Shown piece after piece: positions 48,600-62,057 of a stretch of DNA of 64,000 nt. A model generated the notes under the pieces. It worked only from the letters and a program-made list of their open reading frames with translations. It was not told the DNA's origin and did no database searches. The position numbers and the translations under genes are program-made. Position 1 is the stretch's first letter. Each line of letters starts with the position of its first letter. This stretch comes from Epiperipatus broadwayi (taxonomy: Eukaryota > Onychophora > Udeonychophora > Euonychophora > Peripatidae), in assembly GCA_028023455.1 (NCBI GenBank), contig JAQFVV010012405.1:556001-620000 (forward strand), read 5' to 3'.

Positions 48600-51500
48600 T
48601 AGATCATGTGATATATGATTTAATTTTGGTTTTATATGATGAATGCGAGAGGGATTTGGAACAAAATATAATAAATATTGCAACTCAATTGTATTTCAAA
48701 ATTGGTACAGATATTTAGTTATAAACAAAATATGAATATTATATGTGTATGTAAAAATTAATATATATATAATTTTAACATTACTATAAATTTGGTAAAA
48801 GTTAATTTTATATATAAATCAATTAAAGATTAAAATAAGCACTTATGAATTATGAACAACTGCTCTATAGGTATTCAAACTTTTGGTCTGCCACATTATA
48901 AATATATACTTATTTTAATGTATTAAAATAACAAATATTGGCATAATTTCTTTTACAATTTTTTTAAAAACTATAATATAAATATTATTGAGAGATTAAG
49001 CTGAAACTCTAAAATTGTGATGTTAGAAAGAATTGTGTCACAATCGCAAGCAATAACAAAATACCAGTAAAGATAATTGTTATTATCTAATTTAATTACT
49101 CAACTTTCTTGCATTCATTGAACTTAACATGTATACACAGATATTTAAAAAATAAATTATAATGATAAATTATGTAATAAATAAATATTTAAGAATTCTT
49201 TCTTAGCTTATTCAATGTAACAGCTTCATGATATATTTTGATTGAACCAATCCCTTTTATCTGGCCTAGAATTTTCATATATTCCGATGTTTTTTTGTTT
49301 TTATTTACTAATTCAGTATACCAAAATTATTTTAACTGGATACCTATATTGCTGTGGGAGAAAATTAATGAGAATGTTTATAGCTATATAATGGCTTACC
49401 CTGTGCATTTTAAGAGTAATGTGATTATAGTTTTATAATAATAAATATAGAGTTATAATGTTAAAATATTAAACTTGTTAATTAGAATTGATATGCTCAA
49501 TTTTTTTTATTATATAAATTAAAATAATGATGATAATCTAAACAAATATTTTATTTGTAAGTTAAGGACAGCTGATTCATTTAGTGGTAGTCGTTTATTG
49601 GCAAGTTCAATGTTTAACTGAAATTCAAGTCTTTCTTTGGAAGAAAATGATCAGTCATCTGGTAACGACAACTTTCCTAGTATATAATAAGATCTATTTA
49701 CTATGAGCTTCATTTTCTAAATAAAGAAGGCTATTTACACTTTTATTTGTTATGACTTCCAGTTTCTAGCTGAATATATAGCAAGACAGATTGAAATACT
49801 AATTATACATATATAGTTGCTTTAACTAATTAAATGTACATCATGTACACATGTATAAAAAAAATTGGGAAAAAAGAAATAGGTTTCTTTATATCAGTAA
49901 CAATATGTCCAAAAGCTTGCCGGTTATGGAATTTTTTCTGTAACTAATATATTCAACTCTTTCCATCATCCTATTTAATTATTAAATGTTTTTAAAAAAA
50001 TTTAAGTTATACTTTTTCAAATGGATTCAACTTTTAAAAATATCACATAGATTATGCCAAGATTTCTCTGTGATTCAAATATTCCTGATAAATTGCTCTT
50101 GTTTGAACTGCAAATTATCATTAACTTAGAACAGTTGTGAGGTATCATGTTCTAGCACAGCTGTAGCATATCAGATAATATCTTATATAGTCCATGCTCA
50201 ACTGGTATTAGTTATTAGTTCAAAATCCACATAGACCAAGACTAGACAATGAAGAAGCAAACAGCTTTTAATTATTTTTGGTATCATTCTCTTCTTTTAT
50301 GCTTCAGCATCTAAATTTAGGAAAACTTGTGATTTTTATAAAAATTATCATTTGGGATAATAACACTGTCTTCAAATTCAGTTACTTCAAGTAAGTTTTC
50401 ACTAAGAATTTTTCTGTCACTACATTTCCAACCCTGAGAGCAATGGTAAAATGGTATGCCTTTGATCCTAGAAGCCAAGAAGTCATTAAGAAAAACTGGG
50501 GTTAATTGGAGTATGAACATATAAATAGATTTCTAACAGTACACTATGTAGTACTAAACACTACTCAAGGTAAAATGCAAGTAGAATCCCTTATGAACTG
50601 TAATCTGAGAGAACCAAGTTGATGGCATAAATTTTAAACTCTGTGAAGCATTTTATAATATAAAGAAATCCAGTCATTTTCAATTTGGTGTCAGATTTCT
50701 GAACTGTAAAGGAAACTATAAAACATCAGCAATAGTAGTCAGTAAAAGGAAACATCTACTTGTGATTTATTGTAAGAAAAATAACAGAATTATAAATATC
50801 ATGATCATCTGTAATCTTATTACAAACAGTCATGCAGATATCCAGATAATTATAAGCACAAATGGTTGTTTGAAATTGCATTTAAGCACACTAAATATAA
50901 AAGTTGTTTGAACACTATAGAATTAAAGTAGAGCAGTCTAAAGATGGGTTCTTTAGCACTATGGAACTGAATAAATTTTAGTAAGTGGAAAGGGATATAG
51001 TGTAATTCCTCAGATAATATTTTGATATATGGACATGTATAATCACTGTCCATATAATGGATTTTTCCACTAGCATAATAATCATTCAACAATTACTGAA
51101 AAATGTAAGTTAAATAGTTGTAAAGCAAGATTGCAAAGGCCTAGATCATCTGATAAAATATTCTGCTTAGATTGGAAATTATCATCTATTCAGGCTGGTA
51201 GGAAAGTATTATGATATCCCAATGCAGCAGTAACCCATTTAAGCTTAACATAATATATTCAGTTTGCAAATCTTTACTTTTAATAACATAGCATAAGCAA
51301 TCCATTACCGATTTTCTCCATTCCGGTATATAATTTAATCTAGTTGCTATCTATTTAAATGAAAGAATTGATTACTGTTGAGAACTTTTGGTATAAAATT
51401 AAGAATTAACTCGTAATAATAAATTAATTAATATTTATTCTATATTTGATAGCTTTTAATGTAAATGTAATAATTAACTCATAATAATAATAAAATAATT

Positions 51501-52670
51501 AATATTTAATCTATATTTTTTTCTGCATTTGCTAAGAAAAGTAAATTGCCAAAGAGAAATTAGTAGTAACCACCAGATTTGCTAATGAGGCAGAGTAAGA
51601 GTTTGGCAGTTTTTTATTTTTTATTTGTTATCTAACAAAGCAGATATCCATTTACTGATTATTATAAAATAGTTAGATGCATTGCATTAAAGACTATAAA
51701 CCGGTTATCTGAAAGTAAAAAAAAAAAGAAGTGAGATTGATTGAAACCTTAAAAAAAAAAAATTATATCTAGGTATCAAAAAAATTATTTAGAAATTGTC
51801 ATAGTTTTAACATAAATATAAAAAAAAGGTAAAATAAAATTTCGAAAAGATTTTTATTGTATAGTGAAGTTTAGCCTATAAGTTTATATATGTTAACTCG
51901 AATTAATAATCATATTCATGCCAGATAAGCACGTTATATAAATTATTTGTACTTAATTTTTACAAGCGTTTTTTTTTTTAAATATGGGCATATATCTTAT
52001 AGAATGTTTTTTTATTAAATGAAGTCAATCTTCGTTAATATATAGTGATTTGCCAGTATAATTGTAAATTTTGCAATATTTTTTTAAGATTAAAAATATT
52101 TGTCTTATCGTAGAAATAAATATAAAAAGTTTAATAATAATTTACTGTATTCATCTTATTATTTTTATTTACTGCCACCTGCTCACCCTTAATTTTACAT
52201 ATTTCAAATGGATACATAGATTATTATTTATATATATATTTAACCCTACATATAAGTAAAACCTTTTAAATGTTTCATGAGACACAAATTTTCATCAGAG
52301 ATAACATTTATTTCTATATTTTCCAATGTGTATAAAAATATATTTTAATATTGAAAGTTGTTTTTATTAATACTCTAGTATTCAATTTTTTCATTTAAGA
52401 ATTTGAGGCATAACCTGCAAATTATAAGGACATTTTAACAATAATAATATCTATTTATCTAATAGGTTAAAATATTTCTGAATTTAATTTCTAATATACT
52501 TATACTTTCACAGGGATAATTTATGTGTGACTGTGTATATATATTAAAGAAAAAATATTTTTTCAACCTAATGCTGTAATCGTCCTAAATGAATAATGAT
52601 GTAAATTTTGCTATTTTGTGAATATGTATTTGATTTTTTTTTCTATCATATGATGATTGATCACTTAATT
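48600..52670. other. Long AT-rich stretch with two unassigned minus-strand frames
   Basis: Frames at 50317-50520 and 50850-51092 (minus) have fewer low-complexity residues than background (for example SQGWKCSDRKILSENLLEV and SGKIHYMDSDYTCPYIKIL). The DNA between about 50.05 and 51.25 kb is less homopolymeric than its flanks. I cannot name the protein and the frames are not joined. A decayed transposon is likely. The remainder shows nothing. Confidence 0.25.
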
Positions 52671-52676
52671 TTTGTT

Positions 52677-52689
52677 AGAGAGGGGGGAA
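52677..52689 (+). promoter_or_regulatory. Candidate polypurine tract
   Basis: agagaggggggaa lies directly before TGTAGTAAATG, the layout of a polypurine tract and LTR start. Confidence 0.4.
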
Positions 52690-53000
52690 TGTAGTAAATG
52701 AACCAATAAAATTTTACTTTGCTGAAAATGATTTAATTTTTGTAAAACGTCACGCTTTTAAAATCCATTATAATGAGGAAACTATGACAACATTGATTGT
52801 TCTAAAAGAAATCTTTTTGCTTGAACCTCTCCGTGGTGGATGAAATAAAAAATTAAATTTATTTTTAAACCAATCAAATATAAGGATGCTATAAAATAAA
52901 ATCCTTGATTTGTAATTGGTCATCTAAACAATATTGTAGAATCTTGTTATCCTAAATCAAAGATTTGTCAGTTTTCATGTTTAGATATTGATTATAATTG
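52690..53000 (+). repeat. Possible LTR start (partial, no partner)
   Basis: It begins TGTAGTAAATGAACC after the polypurine-like tract. A CCAAT box (52870-52874) and TATAAAATA (52890-52898) 15 bp apart lie about 200 bp in, as in the U3 of an LTR. No second copy is present in the window and the right end is not visible, so the call is tentative. Confidence 0.35.
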
Positions 53001-53502
53001 ATTTTTTAAATCATAATTGTTTATTGTACAAAGTTTATGTATAATGTATATTGTACAAAGTTCATTTATAAAAATATTTTACTTATCAATTTTTTAAAAT
53101 AAATAAATATTTAAAAAACATTTATTATTATTTGTATATCTTCTGTATTTTGTAGATTTTTGTAAGTAGATATATACTCGCAAAATTTACTAAGGAATTC
53201 TAATGAAAAGATGAATTCTCTTTATGCTTTTATTAAATCTTTGAATTCAGTCTTTCTTTGTATAGGTTGTATATTAATTATGTGTTTCTTAGTTTGTATC
53301 TAGTTTATGAGTGTATATAGCAACATAAATGGCCGTTGTTAAGTTTTATTTTTGAAGAAGATAATCACAATGATTATAGATGTAATATCCAAAATCAAAT
53401 CCATCCAGTTATATTGGGGGTGGTGGTTAAAATATTACTTAAAATTTAATATGAAGCTCTTTTTTGCATTATTTTCTCTCTATTTTTGAAAGGTGTTTTT
53501 TT

Positions 53503-53528
53503 TGTTGTTGTTGTTGTTGTTGTTGTGG
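53503..53528. repeat. (TTG)n microsatellite
   Basis: About eight TTG units. Confidence 0.9.
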
Positions 53529-53855
53529 TTGCTTCCAAAAAGAAAACATTGTTCTGATATTAATATGTACTTAACTTTAAATTTTTATTAACATTGATTG
53601 TTTGATAGCTTAGTGCAATAAGACTGATTAATCACTTTAAATGATTCAAAAAGTATTTTTCCTGCTGAAACTTCTATATGGTAGCATTTTCCACATGCTT
53701 TTTAGTTTGCAATGGAATAACCTATCAAAAATGTTTGGTCACACTCATTTTTTTAGGTCAAACCTTGTTCCTAAAATTCATTGAAATTCATACTTGAATA
53801 ATAGTAGTACCATTAACCATTATTATGGTATTTTTGTTTTTATTCATGTGTTATA

Positions 53856-53934
53856 GCATCAGCCAGGAAGCGAACCTGCTAACCTGGGACACCTGTTTGT
53901 AAGGCAGCTGTGCTGACCTCTCGACTACCAACGC
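53856..53934 (-). tRNA. tRNA-like sequence, probably pseudogene or SINE head
   Basis: On the minus strand GCGTTGG pairs with CTGATGC at the far end (7 bp with wobbles). TAGTCGAGAGG fits the A box and GGTTCGCTTCC fits the B box. The middle (CAGCTGCCTTACAAACAGGTG) looks like an anticodon arm with TAC in the loop, which would read valine codons. It is 79 nt, slightly long, with a weak D stem and a 4-bp T stem, and is GC-rich against the background. It is more likely a SINE head or pseudogene than a working tRNA. Confidence 0.5.
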
Positions 53935-54519
53935 TTGACTATTACAATATTTTCGAGGCTGTCTTACTAATTATTACATTTAAATATATTTAGCATGGGA
54001 GATAGATAGTATTTTAAATTCTTTTTAAAATTTCCCCCAGATTGTAAATTGCACCTCTATCACTGAAAAAGCTGTTCTGGATTACTTTACTAAATTATAA
54101 TTGAAATCATTGTTATAAATTAATATCTGAATTATTATTATGTTGTTTCTATTTATTATTTAATATTCAATTATTGTTACATATACATATATATAATATT
54201 GAAACAGTAGATTTATTGTCAGGCATATGGAATAGACTGGAATAAGAAAGAGTAGTGGTAGGAGTTTTAAAACAGAACTTAGGTAGTTAAAATGTACACT
54301 GGAATATAGTTTCATATTAGTAATTTAGAACATATAGAAACAAATTCAGTATACTATTTATGGATTAATAAGAATGTATGTGTGTGCATGGAAACATTTT
54401 CTTTGCGCAGTCACAATGCTAATAGAAAGTAAAATAAAAAGACTAAAAAAAAACCAAAAAGAGTATGCATTAACTACTATAATTAAATTTTATTTTTATT
54501 TTTATGAGTAAACAGAAAC

Positions 54520-56300
54520 CTTAAATAAAAGAATATTTTTTAGTCATCTCAGCAGCAGCTTTGTGCTGGTTTTTGGTTTGGTGCATTACAATGGGGCTGC
54601 AATCACTGTATCTTTTCTACATTGTTTTAAGCCTATTTATCACCTTATGGTATGGTTTACAGCTTTCCTTTTCCTGTAGTGATAATTTTAAGTATTAATT
54701 GGGAAAAATCTGATTTCAACAATATATGGACCTTTTTCATGATTTACAGCACTCTATTAGCATGATAATGTCATGAAGAAGTGATCTAGAAGTCAGCAGA
54801 AATGGAAATTTGTGATTGGCTGATGTTTTAGCCCAAGGGTAAAACTCAATAATCTAAATTTCTTTAAAATAATGTTATTTTCAGTAATTTTTTACAAATT
54901 ATATTTTTGTAAAAGTCTTATTTTAAAGTGAAAACTACATCACTAATAGGAGATTGTCTTTAAATGTAATTTATTTTTAAAAGACAATTCTTAAAAAGTT
55001 TTTGATGGTAAGCAGAAGAAATCTCTACTGGATAAAATAAAACTGTTTTTGTCAAAAGAGCAAATAAAAGATTCATTAAAATCTTAATAACAATATATAG
55101 TATTCTAACTTTTAATATATTTTTTCTTTCTTTGATGACAACTAACTTTAAAGTATCTTTTTTTAATAATATAAAATTCAAATATTTAATATTTTAATTT
55201 CCTAACTTTTTGAATAGGTAAATTACATTTAATACTACCAAATTGTTAAGGATAATAACATTTTGATATTTATTTTCATATTTTATAATGTAAAAAATTA
55301 TTTTTTAAAATGCCCAAAACTTGAAAGCTTACTATTTGTAATAAATAATGTTCAGATTGTCAATATATTGTATTAAAAAAGGGTCTATTTGTAAAAATAA
55401 AATATGCAGATATGGAGGAATATTAAAGAAAGACTTACTAAGTTCTATTTAACTGTTTCATAAAAGTAAGCTCTGATAGTGCTATTCTATTTTACATTTT
55501 AGACAGCATGATGGTGCTGCAATTGCCACTTTTCTATGTTGTTTTAAAGCATTGTATATGTTAAATTGTGGTGTGTAATAGGCTGCAGTGATTTTTTTCT
55601 AAGAAGCTTTCATTAGAGATATCAGCAGTATACAGACCTTTATGGACCTTTGTCTGTGATTGACAGCATATTCTATTATTTTGGAAAAGTTATGAAGGAG
55701 GTGGAAATTTGTGTTTGTCTGATGCTTTAGATTCATTTCCCCTGTGATTAAATGCCACACATAATGTAATTTTTAGTAATTGTTAATGATTATGATGCAA
55801 TATTTTTGTAAAAGACTTATTATAAAACTAAAAACTATGCCATTGGGGAGGAGGGGTCTTTGAAAATGTTTTATTTTTAAAAAGACAGCTCTTAGAAAGT
55901 GTACATTACAACATTACAAAAACCAGAAATTACCTCAGAAAAGCCATTAGAGACTAAAAAGAAAATCATTTTTTATAAAATCCCTATAAGTGAAATATTT
56001 TAATAACAATTAATAATATTTTAACTTTTAGAATTTAATTTGTTTCTTTGATGATAATTAATTCTAAATATATCCTTTTTTAATAACAAAATTCTAATAT
56101 CTAATATTTTATTCTTTTAACTTTTTTGAATAGATATCATAAACCCAACAATGTTGTTTGCTTTTGTTATTGGTAAGGCCTTTAGTTAGACACTTATTTT
56201 CACAATTTTAAAATATTGATATTTTATATTTTAGAATTTTAATTATTAGAAGGCTTAAATATTTATAATATAGCCTCTAAATAATTTTTTTAATTATATG
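54520..56300 (+). repeat. Diverged direct duplication, two copies of about 0.9 kb
   Basis: Copy 1 (about 54,540-55,430) and copy 2 (about 55,500-56,300) align through gctgcaatcactgtatcttt / gctgcaattgccacttttct, atatggaccttt / tatggacctttg, ggaaatttgtg-ttggctgatg, tatttttgtaaaagtcttat, and the tctttgatgacaactaa block. They are heavily diverged. A third, weaker copy lies at 59.92-60.76 kb. No frame is kept, so the family is unknown. Confidence 0.6.
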
Positions 56301-56309
56301 TAAAAAAAG

Positions 56310-57110
56310 ATTTAATTGCATGCAAGAAAAATCAAACATGGCTTCATAGTAAAAATTTTCAACACTAGAGTCTATTCAATATTTTGGGGATCGGGTTTGA
56401 CACTGAAAGAATTAAGAGAGAAATGAGGAGTTTTCAGTTAAACAGGTTGAAAGAGAAAAACTAGCAAAAATGTTAAATTCAACTATATGGGAATATTAAG
56501 AAAGACAATGATTCTAATTATAGATTATTCCAATAATTATACATGATTAGATTAATTAAATAAAATACCAGGTTGTCTAAGGTATAATAAAATTTTTAGA
56601 AAAATATTAATGAAGTGCACATGTTTTAAAGATATAAAAAGGATCAAATGAAAAATTTTAAAAGATATATAAATTTTGTTATGAATGAGAGAGACAGTCC
56701 TGTTGTGTGACTCTGAATAAGTGTATCAGTTTTAGTGTCATTCCAAATGATTGTCAGAAAAAATTGTATTAACACCAGCCTATAATTCATGGAAGAGCAA
56801 TTCCAGGTGCCAGCAGCTTACATAAAAGGATGGAAATGAATGTTATATCTCAGTACTATTTCAAGAAGACATCCACAATGGATAAGCATAAAAAAACTGA
56901 ATAAAAGTAACTTAATTGCTAATATAAAAGAAATAAATTCAAGTATAGTAAATGGATTGCACTGACTTATTAAAGTCTTTTCTATTTTCTTTTGTTAAAG
57001 TTGTTAAAAGAAATAGTCTTACCATAGTATAAATAATTATAACTTTCCACTACTGATCAGTATGGAATAATCCTTCCAATTTATACCATAAAGCTTTGCC
57101 ATTAGTGGCA
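56310..57110. other. AT-rich sequence with no recognised feature
   Basis: Nothing coding and no repeat partner seen. Confidence 0.4.
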
Positions 57111-57111
57111 A

Positions 57112-58590
57112 AATATATATATATATATGTCCACAGATGGCGTTCTACCAAAAACACCGATCAAGTGTATGTTTTGTTTACATAAATGTCAGAGTAGCAT
57201 TCACTATCTCTAACTATAATTCCACTTTCAGATCATGATTTCAAGCTATTTGCTATCATCAGTGAAAGACAGGAATAAAGAAACTAGATCTAAATACAAA
57301 CTCTGAGCGTTTATGAAACAATTTCTATTCAGCTTGCAAGCGTGAATTTTTTAGACACATAATGTCTTCAAACTCAGCATAGCAAACCAGATAGCTATAT
57401 GGGTCTGATCTCAGTTCAGCATCACCACATAGTAGAAGCCTCTGCAATCTATATCATTGCAAGAACGACCTCAAAGGTACATTTATGATAAACAAAAATG
57501 CAAGTTAAAAAACTTGCTAACGCTTGTATTTATGTCCACAGATGGCGTTCTACCAAAAACACCGATCAAGCGTATGTTTTGTTTACATAAACGTCAGAGT
57601 AGCATTCACTATCTCTAACTATAATTCCACTTTCAGATCATGATTTCAAGCTATTTGCTATCATCAGTGAAAGACAGGAATAAAGAAACTAGATCTAAAT
57701 ACAAACTCTTAGCGTTTATGAAACAATTTCTATTCAGCTTGCAAGTGTGAATTTTTTAGACACATAATATCTTCAAACTCAGCATAGCAAACCAGATAGC
57801 TATATGGGTCTGATCTCAGTTCAGCATCACCACATAGTACAAGCCTCTGCAATCTATATCATTGCAAGAAAGACCTCAAAGGTGCATTATGTGTCTAAAA
57901 AATTCACGCTTGCAAGCTGAATAGAAATTGTTTCATAAACGCTCAGAGTTTGTATTTAGATCTAGTTTCTTTATTCCTGTCTTTCACTGATGATAGCAAA
58001 TAGCTTGAAATCATGATCTGAAAGTGGAATTATAGTTAGAGATAGTGAATGCTACTCTGACGTTTATGTAAACAAAACATACGCTTGATCGGTGTTTTTG
58101 GTAGAACGCCATCTGTGGACATAAACACAAGCGTTAGCAAGTTTTTTAACTTGCATTTTTGTTTATCATAAATGTACCTTTGAGGTCTTTCTTGCAATGA
58201 TATAGATTGCAGAGGCTTCTACTATGTGGTGATGCTGAACTGAGATCAGACCCATATAGCTATCTGGTTTGCTATGCTGAGTTTGAAGACATTACGTGTC
58301 TAAAAAATTCACGCTTGCAAGCTGAATAGAAATTGTTTCATAAACGCTCAGAGTTTGTATTTAGATCTAGTTTCTTTATTCCTGTCTTTCACTGATGATA
58401 GCAAATAGCTTGAAATCATGATCTGAAAGTGGAATTATAGTTAGAGATAGTGAATGCTACTCTGACGTTTATGTAAACAAAACATACGCTTGATCGGTGT
58501 TTTTGGTAGAACGCCATCTGTGGACATAAATACAAGTGTTAGCAAGTTTTTTAACTTGCATTTTTGTTTATCATATATATATATATATAT
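57112..58590. repeat. Hairpin array of 405-bp units, two forward and two reverse
   Basis: gtccacagatggcgttctac occurs at 57129 and 57534, and its reverse complement ends at 58120 and 58525. All four positions are symmetric about 57827. The arms (57129-57769 and 57885-58525) are nearly identical, with a 116-bp centre, and the right end carries an extra 48 bp (the small stem gcaagttttttaacttgc). Both outer ends are TA tracts (57112-57128 and 58573-58590). No coding frame. The near identity of the arms suggests a recent origin or conversion between arms. Confidence 0.95.
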
Positions 58591-58594
58591 GAGA

Positions 58595-59910
58595 AAATTA
58601 TTAGGAAACAAATTACATATACAAGGAGGGGCTCTAAGTTGTAAGGTATTTATGTTTGCATTTAAACTATATTAGAAACCCTTTCTACATGAACTAAAAT
58701 TACTAAATGCTCTCTCTATTCTAAAGTCATTCATGAAAATATTGTTAATTAAAACTGTTTTCTATAAATATTTTTAATATTTATGCTAAAATGCTTGTTA
58801 TGTGATGTCTTAGTAGCTAAACATAAAGTGAAATGATTTATTATTATTGTATTAAAAAAAATCACAATATTATAAACTTGAAGATTATGAAAGATACAGT
58901 TGAATATGCTTATATCTATGTAAGTATAGGGAAACCTGCATGGAATTGATATCTAAGCATAAAAAAATTGTTGATATCATAGGTAATTAATAAATAATAC
59001 TAATCAGGTTAATTTATCAAGCAGATCTTTTGCACTATCAATGAAGAGTGTAAAGTTGTTTAAAGTTGAATAATCTGTAGCTTTGCTTTATATGCATGTC
59101 TGAATCAAGTATCTATTACTGTGTATTTGAGTGTTTGCTCATTTAGGATAGATATGTTGAGAAGAAATTATTATAAGGATTATAAGAATAAATAATACTA
59201 ATTCAAGAAAAAAAGTTGTTGTCACATGATTAAGTACTATTTTTCTGTATGGAACTATGTCACTTATTTTAAGATAGAATTTTATTAAATTTTTTTTTTT
59301 CAAATTAAGGTTTATGAATAATATGAATGTATTGAGTTCAATCTTAAAATGATTTTAGTAGATATACAACAGTTGTTTGAAATAATGTTTTAATAAATAT
59401 AGGACAGCCATTATAAGTAATGTTTTAGAATCAATTTTCTGTCTGAGATGAAATACATAGCCATACAAGTAGGTTCTGATATATTAACTGATCACATGTG
59501 GAATGATTCACAATTGATATGCAATCTTATTTAGTACATAATTAGTAGCATATGTATTAGTAGATAATTCATTAAAAACATTAATTGTGATAAAATTATT
59601 TTTAAAAGTATTTTTTTATTAATTACAATAAATGTTTAGTGAATTTATAGTACCAATTTCACATTAGAAAAATAATAGCATGTTGGATGCCATCACACAC
59701 ATGAATATATGTTTTTACAAAAAATATAAATTAATTCTTTTAGATTATTTAATGAAGTATTAAGGTAAAATATTGGTATTGTAGCTTGAATAATAATTCC
59801 TAATCAACTTTAAATGATATATTTAGTAGGTACTAGCCAAAGTTGGGTTTAATTAATTTCATAGTAATTTTTTAATATGACATGATTGAGTAACTACCAA
59901 ATTATATATT
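58595..59910. other. AT-rich sequence with no recognised feature
   Basis: Nothing coding and no clear repeat partner. Confidence 0.4.
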
Positions 59911-59919
59911 TTAATGAAT

Positions 59920-60760
59920 TTGGTGTTATAATGGTGCTGTGATATCTGTGGCTTTCTTCATTATTTAGCAGCTATACTGGGGTTTTTTTTCCTGTAGAAA
60001 TCATTTTAAAATTATTACTTGATAAATAATCTGAATATGTCAGCATTGTTCAAACATTTAGAATATATAATTTTTGTATGAAACAAGCCAAGACGAGTTC
60101 CATTTTGATCTTGATAGAAATGCCAATTTCTGATTAGTGGAATGTTTTTGCTAAAGGCAATTTCTGAATATTTCTTCTTGAAAAGAAAAATTGTAATTTT
60201 CAGTAATTTGTTTACATATTTAAGGTTATCAATGCAATATTTTTGTTAAGTCCTTATTTTAAATTAAAAACCTACATACTACAATTACATTTTATTTTTA
60301 ATTATTTATTTTTAAGATGACAAATCATAAAAAATTCATTGTGGCAAAGCAGAAGCAGATTTTATAGTTAATAAAAATCGTTTTTATAAACATTGGTTAA
60401 CAATTTTTTTAGAATTTTAATAATAATAAATATAATCATGAATATTAAGACATACTTTAATTTTTTAATGATGACTAACCCAAATTTCTTTTGAATTTCA
60501 AAAATATAATTCAAACAAGAAATATTTCATTCTACAAATTTTTTGTATAAAAAAATTATGTCCAACACACAAACAAAGCAGTCTTGTTATAATTAAGAAC
60601 TGAATTTAATAATTCATTTTTCTATTTTGCAAAGTTAAATATTAACTTTTAGAATTTTTATAATTTAATTGTTTACATTTATAATAAATAATATAAACAT
60701 TATCAATATGTTATAGAAAATGGTTTACCAAGTTATTTATTGGAGTCTTTTAAATAAGAA
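59920..60760 (+). repeat. Third, more diverged copy of the 54.5/55.5 kb duplication
   Basis: Shared points are aatggtgctgtgat, tttttcctgtagaaat, gaaatgccaatttctgatta, attttcagtaatttgttta, caatatttttgttaagtcct and tttttaatgatgactaa, in the same order and spacing as in the two copies upstream. Confidence 0.5.
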
Positions 60761-62023
60761 GGGAGGAATATAATCCTCAAAGTGTTAATAAAATGTATCA
60801 TTTTGTTTAAAATTTAAATATTTTGTTGTTGTTCTATTGTTAGTTTATTTTAGAACAATGCTGAGATATGATATTTTTCATCTAAAAACTTATAAACCAG
60901 CTTTGAGATAAAATTTGAAAGAAATATAGGAAATATGTAGTGCATATGAACATTTGGTTAATTCTTTATGGAACTAGCTAATTAGTATTAAGGTAATGAA
61001 GGGTACCTGTAAATTTAAATTTCATGCATATTCCTAGATGAGTTACTAGATTCTTTACCAGATTTATTTATGATGGTGATTTATATATATATTGTGCCCT
61101 TTTGTATGGGTCACCATCTAATTTTGTGCTAATCTATTTAAAATTTTAAATTTAAGATATATTTGAATATGTGATATTAATTTTGCTTATGGTAATATTT
61201 CAAAAGGTTTAATTAAAGCAATCTATGAGTATTTGATATGTGAAATTGTGCTGATATTGAGAGAGACATTTTAAATGATGATGATTATAATATATGGTTG
61301 GGAGAAAAATGGCCATAATCAATACTGCATTAATATATTTAATAAATAAATATTTAAAGCTAAAGTATTTAAAAAGACAAGTAAAATTAAATGCATATAT
61401 TTATTGTTGATAAAATAATATTATAAGAGTATATAAATATTTTAATTATTGTAAATACTTAAGTAGAAGATTAATATTTGATTTTAATAATATCGAATAA
61501 TTATTTTAAAATCTATTATAATATCTTGTTTATTTAAAAAATATTTATTTTAAAAAATGCAATTGTTAGTTTATTTTTAGACGATGACAAGCGTTTCTTG
61601 TGTTGTAAAGAACAGATGTTAGTTAAATATACACACACATGCTTGGAAGTTGTTTAGTAAAGTTGCAGAACTATTTTAAAAATCATGTTATAAAATTTAT
61701 AAATAATACGTGAGTTATCACGAGATAAAATAAAGATAAATCAATGTAGAATATTAAATCTGATTTTAAAAGTATTGCTTTAAAAATATGACGTATAAAA
61801 AATACTTAGTTTATTTAAAAATAATCTTATAAAAGTTAAAATTAAAATCAAGTAAGTAAGAATATTTTAAAAGAATGTTTAATAAATTTAAATAAATGAT
61901 AAAGATTATTTAGAAATTTAATAATGTAATAAATATTAAATATTAAATAAGTCATTATTTATTTTTAATTTTGTGTTGTTGGTAAATATGTAAATAAGCC
62001 AGCAAGTTGATTGTTTAAATGTA

Positions 62024-62057
62024 CCAATCAGATGGGAAGTTTCTTCCGGTATAAAAG
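62024..62057 (+). promoter_or_regulatory. CCAAT and TATA boxes of segment B
   Basis: CCAAT (62024-62028), 21 bp, then TATAAAAG (62050-62057), 957 bp from the segment start. The gap is identical to that in segment A although the bases between have diverged. Confidence 0.65.
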
